Below the pieces are notes generated by a model. It had not been told where the DNA came from, did not search any database, and was given only the letters and a program-made list of their open reading frames with translations. Shown one piece after another: positions 6,151 through 11,323 of a DNA stretch of 13,711 bases. Origin of the DNA: an uncultured Lachnospiraceae bacterium (GTDB lineage: Bacteria; Bacillota; Clostridia; Lachnospirales; Lachnospiraceae). A program made the position numbers and the translations under genes. Position 1 is the first letter of the stretch. Each line of letters begins with the position of its first letter. The DNA lies in the NCBI GenBank assembly GCA_905235345.1, contig CAJOLO010000036.1:1-13711 (forward strand), in the 5' to 3' direction.

Positions 6151-8271
6151 TTGGCAGGAAGAGAATACCCGTTAGAGAGAACCAGAAATATCGGTATTAT
6201 GGCTCATATCGATGCAGGTAAGACTACATTGACAGAGCGTATCCTGTATTACACTGGTGTTAACTATAAAATCGGTGAGACCTACGAAGGTACTGCTACC
6301 ATGGACTGGATGGAACAGGAGCAGGAAAGAGGTATCACGATTACTTCCGCTGCAACAACCTGTCACTGGACCCTTCAGGAGCAGACCAAGCCAAAGGCTG
6401 GTGCTTTGGAGCATCGTATCAATATTATCGATACTCCGGGACACGTAGACTTTACCGTTGAGGTAGAGCGTTCACTTCGTGTACTTGACGGTGCGGTTGG
6501 TGTGTTTGATGCAAAGGGTGGTGTTGAGCCGCAGTCAGAGAACGTATGGCGTCAGGCTGACACTTACAAGGTACCTCGTATGGCTTTCGTTAATAAGATG
6601 GACATCCTTGGTGCTAACTTTGCTAATACCGTTGATGAGATCGGTACTAAGTTAGGTAAGAATGCGGTAGTTATCCAGTTACCTATCGGTAAGGAAGACT
6701 ACTTCAAAGGAATCATTGATCTGTTCGAGATGAAGGCATACATTTATAACGACTCAAAGGGTGAGGACATTTCAATTGAGGATATTCCTGAGGATATGAA
6801 GGAAGAGGCAGAGATAGCTCATACAGAACTTGTTGAGAAGATTGTCGAATTCGATGATAATCTGATGGAGAAATATCTTGAGGGTGAGGAGCCTTCAATT
6901 GATGAACTTAAGGCTGCACTTCGTAAGGCAACAATTACTAATGAAGGAGTACCTGTATGTTGTGGTTCTGCACATCAGAACAAAGGTATCCAGAAGCTTC
7001 TTGATGCAGTTATCGAGTTCATGCCGGCACCTACAGATATCCCTGATATCACAGGTGTTGACGAGGATGGTAATGAGGTGACAAGAAAGTCATCTGATGA
7101 TGAGCCGTTCTCAGCTCTTGCATTTAAGATCGTTACAGATCCGTTCGTAGGTAAGCTTGCTTACTTCAGAGTATATTCAGGTTCTGTTAATTCAGGTTCT
7201 TATGTATTAAATGCAACAAAGGGTAAGAAGGAGCGTGTGGGACGTATCGTTCAGATGCACGCTAACAGCCGTACAGAGATAGAAAAGGTGTACTCAGGAG
7301 ATATCGCTGCTGCAGTTGGTTTCAAGACTACTACAACAGGTGATACAATCTGTGATGAGCAGCATCCTGTTATTCTTGAGTCTATGGAATTCCCTGAGCC
7401 GGTTATCGAGCTTGCTATCGAGCCTAAGACTAAGGGAGATCAGGGTAAGCTTGGCGAGTCACTTGCAAAGCTTGCTGAAGAGGATCCTACATTCCGTGCT
7501 CATACTAACCAGGAGACAGGCCAGACTATCATCGCCGGAATGGGTGAGCTTCATCTGGAGATCATCGTAGACAGACTTCTTCGTGAGTTTAAGGTAGAGG
7601 CAAACGTTGGTGAGCCTCAGGTTGCATATAAGGAGACATTTACCAAGGCAGTTGACGTTGAGAGTAAATATGCTAAGCAGTCAGGTGGTCGTGGACAGTA
7701 TGGTCACTGTAAGGTTCGTTTCGAGCCTATGGATGCTAATGCAGAAGAGACATTCAAGTTCGATTCCGAGGTTGTCGGTGGTGCTATTCCGAAGGAATAC
7801 ATCCCTGCAGTCGGAGAGGGTATCGAGGAGGCAACTCATGCAGGTATCCTTGCAGGCTTCCCGGTTGTTGGTATCCATGCTACAGTATATGATGGATCAT
7901 ATCATGAAGTCGATTCTTCAGAAATGGCATTCCATATTGCAGGTTCTATGGCATTTAAGGATGCTATGGCTAAGTCATCACCTGTACTTCTTGAGCCAAT
8001 TATGAAGGTCGAGGTTACAATGCCTGAGGAGTACCTTGGTGATGTAATCGGAGATATTAACTCAAGACGTGGACGTATCGAGGGAATGGATGATGTTGGT
8101 AACGGTAAGATCGTTAAAGCTTATGTACCACTTGCTGAAATGTTCGGTTATGCAACAGACCTTCGTTCATCTACTCAGGGACGTGGTAATTACTCAATGT
8201 TCTTCGAGAAGTATGAGCCGGTTCCGAAGAGTGTTCAGGAGAAAGTTGTTAATTCAAAGAAGGGTAACTAG
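6151..8271 (+). CDS. fusA: translation elongation factor G
   Basis: EF-G is the GTPase that drives tRNA and mRNA translocation after peptide bond formation and, with RRF, helps recycle ribosomes. The 706-residue protein has the complete GTPase set: G1 AHIDAGKT (18-25), G2 RGITI (60-64), G3 DTPGH (94-98) and G4 NKMD (148-151). A hydrophilic insert, LQEQTKPKAGALEH (75-88), sits between G2 and G3. The domain IV motif SGGRGQYGH is at about 511-519, and domain V follows to about residue 690. The start is TTG at 6151, supported by AAGGAGGAAATAATC immediately upstream and by the usual MAGREYPLE N-terminus. Codon use (GGT, GTT, CGT, AAG) is typical of a highly expressed gene. It is single and intact; no sign of a tetracycline-protection or fusidate-specific paralogue. 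Confidence 0.98.
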   Translation: MAGREYPLERTRNIGIMAHIDAGKTTLTERILYYTGVNYKIGETYEGTATMDWMEQEQERGITITSAATTCHWTLQEQTKPKAGALEHRINIIDTPGHVDFTVEVERSLRVLDGAVGVFDAKGGVEPQSENVWRQADTYKVPRMAFVNKMDILGANFANTVDEIGTKLGKNAVVIQLPIGKEDYFKGIIDLFEMKAYIYNDSKGEDISIEDIPEDMKEEAEIAHTELVEKIVEFDDNLMEKYLEGEEPSIDELKAALRKATITNEGVPVCCGSAHQNKGIQKLLDAVIEFMPAPTDIPDITGVDEDGNEVTRKSSDDEPFSALAFKIVTDPFVGKLAYFRVYSGSVNSGSYVLNATKGKKERVGRIVQMHANSRTEIEKVYSGDIAAAVGFKTTTTGDTICDEQHPVILESMEFPEPVIELAIEPKTKGDQGKLGESLAKLAEEDPTFRAHTNQETGQTIIAGMGELHLEIIVDRLLREFKVEANVGEPQVAYKETFTKAVDVESKYAKQSGGRGQYGHCKVRFEPMDANAEETFKFDSEVVGGAIPKEYIPAVGEGIEEATHAGILAGFPVVGIHATVYDGSYHEVDSSEMAFHIAGSMAFKDAMAKSSPVLLEPIMKVEVTMPEEYLGDVIGDINSRRGRIEGMDDVGNGKIVKAYVPLAEMFGYATDLRSSTQGRGNYSMFFEKYEPVPKSVQEKVVNSKKGN

Positions 8272-8337
8272 TCATATATAGATTAGATTATCAATGAAAC
8301 AATAGAGATACATGATCATTAAATTGATCAGATAATA

Positions 8338-8398
8338 ATATTTTGTCGTCAAAGCTTCTGTTATGCTGGGCATATTACAGGAGCTTAAGACAAAATAT
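8338..8398 (+). ncRNA. long hairpin between fusA and tuf
   Basis: A 61-nt inverted repeat folds into three stacked helices: ATATTTTGTC (8338-8347) with GACAAAATAT (8389-8398), 10 perfect pairs; 8352-8361 with 8377-8386, 10 pairs including one G-T; and TATGC (8362-8366) with GCATA (8370-8374) around a TGG loop. That is 25 pairs, interrupted by a 4/2 internal loop and a 2-nt bulge. It starts 66 nt after the fusA stop. It is not followed by a T-run, so it is not a classic terminator on this strand. Possible roles are 3'-end protection, RNase III processing between fusA and tuf, or protein binding. No known RNA family was recognised, and it may be only a structured part of the messenger. Confidence 0.5.
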
Positions 8399-8440
8399 AA
8401 CATTTAAACCACAGGTTTATAAAACTTTGTAAGAAAACAC

Positions 8441-8469
8441 TTGAAAATATTGGATAATTTTAATATAAT
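8441..8469 (+). promoter_or_regulatory. internal promoter for tuf
   Basis: TTGAAA (8441-8446) and TATAAT (8464-8469) are separated by 17 bp, a strong vegetative promoter about 170 bp after fusA. It would start transcription near 8476 and give tuf a leader of about 165 nt. An extra promoter fits the need for EF-Tu in several-fold excess over ribosomes and over EF-G. Confidence 0.8.
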
Positions 8470-8518
8470 CAGTGTTAGCGGATTATTGCGGTATGCACTA
8501 AGATTTAATTATGGGTAT

Positions 8519-8600
8519 TACACTCATTTCATCAAGTGTATGTCGTAAGCATGATAGTAACACACAATAAGTTATAGCGACTTATTTCGTTAACTATCAT
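8519..8600 (+). promoter_or_regulatory. structured tuf leader
   Basis: Downstream of the tuf promoter the leader contains TACACT (8519-8524) with AGTGTA (8535-8540), then a larger two-part hairpin. In the larger one, ATGATAGT (8551-8558) pairs with ACTATCAT (8593-8600), extended by AAC with GTT around one bulged base. Inside it, AATAAGT (8566-8572) pairs with ACTTATT (8580-8586) around a 7-nt loop. The whole is about 50 nt with 18 pairs and ends roughly 25 nt before the AAGGAGG ribosome site (8625-8631). It may stabilise the abundant tuf messenger or control translation. No known riboswitch class was recognised. Confidence 0.45.
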
Positions 8601-8640
8601 AGGAAGCCCAGTGAGGCGTATTTTAAGGAGGATTTATAAA

Positions 8641-9828
8641 ATGTCAAAAGCTAAGTTTGAAAGAACAAAACCGCATTGTAACATCGGTACTATTGGACAC
8701 GTTGACCATGGTAAAACAACTTTAACTGCAGCTATCACTAAGACTCTTCATGAGAGATTAGGTACAGGTGAGGCTGTAGCATTCGAGAATATCGATAAGG
8801 CTCCGGAAGAGAGAGAAAGAGGAATCACAATCTCTACTGCTCACGTTGAGTATGAGACAGAGAATCGTCACTATGCACACGTTGACTGTCCGGGACATGC
8901 TGACTACGTTAAGAACATGATCACCGGTGCTGCTCAGATGGATGGTGCTATCCTTGTTGTTGCTGCTACTGATGGTGTTATGGCTCAGACAAAGGAGCAC
9001 ATCTTACTTTCACGTCAGGTTGGTGTTCCTTATATCGTAGTATTCCTTAACAAGTGTGATATGGTTGATGATGAAGAGCTTATCGAGCTTGTTGAGATGG
9101 AAGTAACAGAGCAGTTAGAGGAGTATGGCTTCACTGATTGTCCTATCATCAAGGGTTCTGCTCTTAAGGCTCTTGAGGATCCTTCAGGAGAGTGGGGAGA
9201 CAAGATCTTAGAGTTAATGAGCACAGTTGATGAGTATATTCCTGATCCTCAGCGTGCAACAGATCAGCCATTCCTTATGCCTGTAGAGGATGTATTCACA
9301 ATCACAGGTCGTGGTACTGTTGCTACTGGTAGAGTAGAGCGTGGTGTTCTTCACCTTAATGATGAAGTAGAAATCATCGGTGTTAAGGAAGAGACACAGA
9401 AGACTGTTGTAACTGGTATCGAGATGTTCCGTAAGTTATTGGATGAGGCTCAGGCTGGTGATAACATCGGTGCACTTCTTCGTGGTATCCAGAGAACAGA
9501 CATCGTACGTGGACAGGTTGTTGCTAAGCCTGGTACAGTTACATGTCATAAGAAGTTCACAGCTCAGGTTTACGTTTTAACAAAGGACGAGGGTGGTCGT
9601 CATACACCTTTCTTCAATAACTATCGTCCTCAGTTCTACTTCAGAACAACTGACGTAACAGGTATCTGCGAGTTACCTTCAGGTACAGAGATGTGTATGC
9701 CTGGTGATAACGTAGAGATGACTATCGAGTTAATTCACCCGGTAGCTATGGAGCAGGGTCTTACATTTGCTATCCGTGAGGGTGGTAGAACAGTAGGTTC
9801 TGGTCGTGTTGCTACTATCATCGAGTAA
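8641..9828 (+). CDS. tuf: translation elongation factor Tu
   Basis: EF-Tu carries aminoacyl-tRNA to the ribosomal A site as a GTP complex. The 395-residue protein has G1 GHVDHGKT (19-26), RGITI (60-64), DCPGH (82-86) and NKCD (137-140), followed by the two beta-barrel domains (about 210-300 and 303-395). It ends in the usual GRVATIIE-type tail. ATG 8641 follows AAGGAGGATTTATAAA; an in-frame GTG at 8611 would add residues unknown in the family and lies before the ribosome site, so I rejected it. His85 in the DCPGH motif, the catalytic histidine, is intact. It is the last gene of the str cluster, expressed from both read-through and its own promoter, and closed by a terminator. Confidence 0.98.
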   Translation: MSKAKFERTKPHCNIGTIGHVDHGKTTLTAAITKTLHERLGTGEAVAFENIDKAPEERERGITISTAHVEYETENRHYAHVDCPGHADYVKNMITGAAQMDGAILVVAATDGVMAQTKEHILLSRQVGVPYIVVFLNKCDMVDDEELIELVEMEVTEQLEEYGFTDCPIIKGSALKALEDPSGEWGDKILELMSTVDEYIPDPQRATDQPFLMPVEDVFTITGRGTVATGRVERGVLHLNDEVEIIGVKEETQKTVVTGIEMFRKLLDEAQAGDNIGALLRGIQRTDIVRGQVVAKPGTVTCHKKFTAQVYVLTKDEGGRHTPFFNNYRPQFYFRTTDVTGICELPSGTEMCMPGDNVEMTIELIHPVAMEQGLTFAIREGGRTVGSGRVATIIE

Positions 9829-9850
9829 TTGATATAAAGCTAATAAATGA

Positions 9851-9885
9851 AAGGCTTTCCGAGTTTTCTCGGGAAGCCTTTTTTA
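9851..9885 (+). terminator. strong intrinsic terminator of the str cluster
   Basis: AAGGCTTTCCGAG (9851-9863) pairs with CTCGGGAAGCCTT (9868-9880) across a TTTT loop. This gives 13 pairs with a single T-G, running into six T residues (9879-9884). It begins 22 nt after the tuf stop. This is a textbook Rho-independent terminator and marks the boundary between housekeeping and accessory DNA. Confidence 0.95.
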
Positions 9886-9912
9886 CGTTCGATGAAAACT
9901 AATAAAATAAAT

Positions 9913-9942
9913 TGACCTTGTTTTTAATCAAATGACCTTGTT
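9913..9942. repeat. direct repeat TGACCTTGTT, 20-bp period
   Basis: TGACCTTGTT occurs at 9913-9922 and again at 9933-9942, so the copies lie on the same face of the helix about two turns apart. They sit in the 323-bp stretch between the tuf terminator and the next gene (9886-10208), which has no other coding signal. The layout suggests a tandem binding site for a dimeric regulator, but no adjacent promoter with good boxes was found. Chance duplication is possible in AT-rich DNA, though this core is not AT-only. Confidence 0.45.
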
Positions 9943-10038
9943 AGAGAGATAATTTAAATAGATAATCGTTAAGAATATTTAATAACTGTTTCAGTTTATT
10001 AGAAGTAATGAAAATTGTATATATATATTGAATTTAAG

Positions 10039-10067
10039 TGGGAATAGTGGGAATAGTGGGGTATAAT
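10039..10067 (+). repeat. 9-bp tandem repeat upstream of a -10 box
   Basis: TGGGAATAG is present twice in tandem (10039-10047 and 10048-10056), followed by a partial third copy TGGG, and then at once by TATAAT (10062-10067). A TTGAAT (10028-10033) lies upstream at 28 bp spacing, too far for a promoter; losing one repeat would make it 19 bp. It could be a repeat-number-controlled promoter for the small gene at 10209, but this is speculative. Confidence 0.4.
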
Positions 10068-10093
10068 ACAGGAAAAATATCAATGAGTAGTCA

Positions 10094-10125
10094 GGGATGT
10101 GGTTAATTCCACATCCCATTTTTTA
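10094..10125 (+). terminator. intrinsic terminator or attenuator before the 97-residue ORF
   Basis: GGGATGTGG (10094-10102) pairs perfectly with CCACATCCC (10109-10117) over a TTAATT loop, followed by ATTTTTT (10118-10124). It lies about 27 bp downstream of the TATAAT at 10062 and 85 bp before the next start codon. If the -10 is real, the product would be an RNA of about 50 nt or an attenuated leader. A 7-codon ORF (ATG 10083, MSSQGCG) stops in the hairpin loop. Nine-base direct repeats ATGAGTAGT flank the hairpin (10083-10091 and 10133-10141). Confidence 0.7.
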
Positions 10126-10208
10126 TCATGATATGAGTAGTATAGTATATGATTAGTAAAAATAAGAAATGCGATTTGATTACGTATGATGTGAAAGGAG
10201 CGAATGGG

Positions 10209-10502
10209 ATGACGAAGAAAGATTATATTGATTTGATTATGGTTGCTGAGGATATTGAAAAGCTGGATAAAACGCTTCAATATCTGACGGACTATACACA
10301 TTCTCAGAGTAATTTTGCTAATCTTGATAAGATATATAATGTGATTAAAAATAATTCCAATGTATATTATCATCAAGAAAATGATCTTGTGGAAGAGTTG
10401 TTCTTTCGTATTATTGAGGATACGGATAAGAGTTTCGAGGAAAGGGCAGATATTCTTCTTAATGCAAGAATTACCTGTAATACAGAGGAAAATAATAGTT
10501 AG
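10209..10502 (+). CDS. hypothetical 97-residue acidic protein
   Basis: I do not recognise this protein. It is small, acidic, probably all-helical and cytoplasmic, with no signal peptide or membrane segment. It has two helix-like stretches, about residues 5-30 (YIDLIMVAEDIEKLDKTLQYLTDY) and 55-90 (HQENDLVEELFFRIIEDTDKSFEERADILLNAR), with one cysteine near the end. I chose ATG 10209 because AAAGGAG (10194-10200) is correctly spaced; the in-frame ATG at 10149 has no ribosome site and would add 20 residues. It converges on the XRE regulator gene downstream and is preceded by a terminator-like hairpin. Base composition is AT-rich like the rest of this end of the window. A partner role with the XRE protein is possible but unsupported. 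Confidence 0.7.
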   Translation: MTKKDYIDLIMVAEDIEKLDKTLQYLTDYTHSQSNFANLDKIYNVIKNNSNVYYHQENDLVEELFFRIIEDTDKSFEERADILLNARITCNTEENNS

Positions 10503-10559
10503 CTGTTTATTCGAAATAATCCTGTGTTAAAAAATGAAAAAGATATGATATGCAAGTAT

Positions 10560-10590
10560 GATTGATGTTATCAATCTATAAAGGTTTTTC
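10560..10590. terminator. weak hairpin between convergent genes
   Basis: GATTGAT (10560-10566) pairs with ATCAATC (10570-10576) over a 3-nt loop, in the 101-bp gap between the convergent 97-residue ORF and the XRE gene. A short TTTTT (10585-10589) follows on the plus strand after an 8-nt interval. It may be a weak terminator for the plus-strand gene; it has little GC and the T-run is displaced. Confidence 0.35.
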
Positions 10591-10603
10591 AAGAATAATG
10601 ATA

Positions 10604-10942
10604 TCATGAATTATATAGTTCAGAATATATCTCTAGATATCTCATAAGACGAGATATATCTTCATCGTTATCTGAAAGAATAATATCCAGTATGGTCTTT
10701 GGTAATCTGGAAAGTATGGGATCATTTTTGTTACCCATAATAATATAGTCAAGACTACAGTTAAATATCTTGCTGACTGTAACTAATGCATTTAATGATA
10801 ACTTTGCGGTGCCTCGTTCAACGTGGCTTATATGTTTAGTAGACACATTGAGCAGCTCCGCTAACTGTTCCTGCGTCATCTGATGAGAGCGCCTTAATTC
10901 CGCTATACGGAAACCCATTTCATTAACCTGATTATCGTCCAT
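10604..10942 (-). CDS. XRE-family helix-turn-helix transcriptional regulator
   Basis: This 112-residue protein is a compact Cro/CI-type DNA-binding regulator. The HTH_3 domain covers about residues 11-66: GFRIAELRRSHQMTQEQLAE, then the recognition helix around STKHISHVERG (34-44) and the LNALVTVSKIFNCSLDYII closing helices. Residues 70-112 form a short acidic C-terminal extension that may help dimerisation; there is no ligand or peptidase domain. The start is fixed by AAAGGAG on the minus strand (plus-strand positions 10952-10958). It is transcribed divergently from the large surface protein, with a 324-bp shared control region containing three phased direct repeats. One of these lies inside its own predicted promoter, so autoregulation and control of the surface gene are plausible inferences. 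Confidence 0.93.
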   Translation of the reverse strand: MDDNQVNEMGFRIAELRRSHQMTQEQLAELLNVSTKHISHVERGTAKLSLNALVTVSKIFNCSLDYIIMGNKNDPILSRLPKTILDIILSDNDEDISRLMRYLEIYSELYNS

Positions 10943-10971
10943 TGATAATAACTCCTTTAAGCATACTAATA

Positions 10972-10999
10972 ATAGTATAAACTAATTAAAGGTTATCAA
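10972..10999 (-). promoter_or_regulatory. predicted promoter of the XRE gene
   Basis: Read on the minus strand, TTGATA (plus positions 10994-10999) and TACTAT (10972-10977) are separated by 16 bp and lie about 30 bp before the start codon. The -35 is good and the -10 weaker. The first of the ATTAAAGGT repeats (10985-10993) fills the spacer, so a protein bound there would block RNA polymerase. Confidence 0.5.
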
Positions 11000-11036
11000 T
11001 AACTATATAAAAGGTCTATTGACAACGATTAAAGGT
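10985..11036. repeat. three phased 9-bp direct repeats, candidate operators
   Basis: ATTAAAGGT (10985-10993), ATAAAAGGT (11007-11015) and ATTAAAGGT (11028-11036) differ at one base and start 22 and 21 bp apart, close to two helical turns. They lie between the divergent XRE and surface-protein genes. The left copy overlaps the XRE promoter; the right copy ends 23 bp before a TATAAT on the plus strand, at the edge of where its -35 should be. The array looks like binding sites for a regulator, most simply the adjacent XRE protein, but direct proof is absent. Confidence 0.55.
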
Positions 11037-11059
11037 ATGCCACAGGTTTACTTTGCGGG

Positions 11060-11065
11060 TATAAT
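11060..11065 (+). promoter_or_regulatory. -10 box of the surface-protein gene, no clear -35
   Basis: TATAAT at 11060-11065 is a perfect -10, but the bases 16-18 bp upstream (around 11036-11043) do not resemble TTGACA. A TTGACA exists at 11019-11024 but is 35 bp away. The phased repeats end directly before the missing -35, which suits an activator-dependent promoter. The leader to the first start codon would be about 195 nt. Confidence 0.4.
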
Positions 11066-11188
11066 GTGATAAAATATATATACTCAGTTTCGAAAAATAA
11101 TAAAAATAAGGAGGATAAGACTATTAAGTAAAGATAAAATGACTATTCGACTCAACTAGCTCGTTTGACAGAGGTAACAAAGTAAATT

Positions 11189-11218
11189 AAACCCTTAAAA
11201 ATAAATGATTTAGGGTTT
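11189..11218 (+). promoter_or_regulatory. inverted repeat in the surface-protein leader
   Basis: AAACCCT (11189-11195) and AGGGTTT (11212-11218) form a 7-bp perfect stem with a 16-nt AT-rich loop. It lies just before the cluster of ribosome sites at 11227 onwards, with no T-run. The rest of the leader (about 11070-11188) shows no other recognised element; a purine-rich AAGGAGGATAAGA at 11108-11120 is not followed by a usable start codon. Confidence 0.35.
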
Positions 11219-11245
11219 GATATTATAGGAAGGAGGAAAAAACTG

Positions 11246-11323
11246 ATAACCAAGGAGGGAATTGCAATGAAAATGATGAAAATTATGACCAAGGAGGGAA
11301 TTGCTATGAAGAAGATGAAAATG
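11246..11323 (+). repeat. tandem duplication of ribosome site plus start codon
   Basis: Two adjacent 39-bp units (11246-11284 and 11285-11323) match at 34 of 39 positions. Each contains AAGGAGGGAATTGC, an ATG at the same place (11267 and 11306) and a lysine/methionine-rich beginning. The unit length is a multiple of three, so both starts are in one frame. A third AGGAGG (11231-11236) precedes a CTG at 11243 in the same frame. Confidence 0.85.

Noticed and set aside
6151..8271. fusA as a tetracycline ribosomal-protection gene
   Set aside because: The sequence follows EF-G throughout, including its N-terminus and position next to rpsG and tuf.
8611..8640. Upstream GTG start extending EF-Tu by 10 residues
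   Set aside because: It lies before the AAGGAGG ribosome site; the conserved EF-Tu N-terminus begins at 8641.
10149..10208. Upstream ATG start of the small hypothetical protein
   Set aside because: There is no ribosome site before 10149, while 10209 has AAAGGAG at good spacing.
11019..11047. TTGACA at 11019 as -35 of the surface gene
   Set aside because: No acceptable -10 lies 16-18 bp downstream; the perfect TATAAT is 35 bp away.
11108..11156. AAGGAGGATAAGA with a short ORF MTIRLN (ATG 11139)
   Set aside because: The ribosome site is too far from this ATG and the frame has only six codons; not enough to call a leader peptide.
11070..11240. Known riboswitch (for example c-di-GMP) in the surface-gene leader
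   Set aside because: None of the conserved core motifs I know is present; only a simple 7-bp inverted repeat is seen.
9886..11266. tRNA, CRISPR array, insertion sequence or integrase attachment site in the accessory gaps
   Set aside because: I looked for cloverleaf segments, regularly spaced palindromic repeats, transposase frames and long terminal inverted repeats and saw none.
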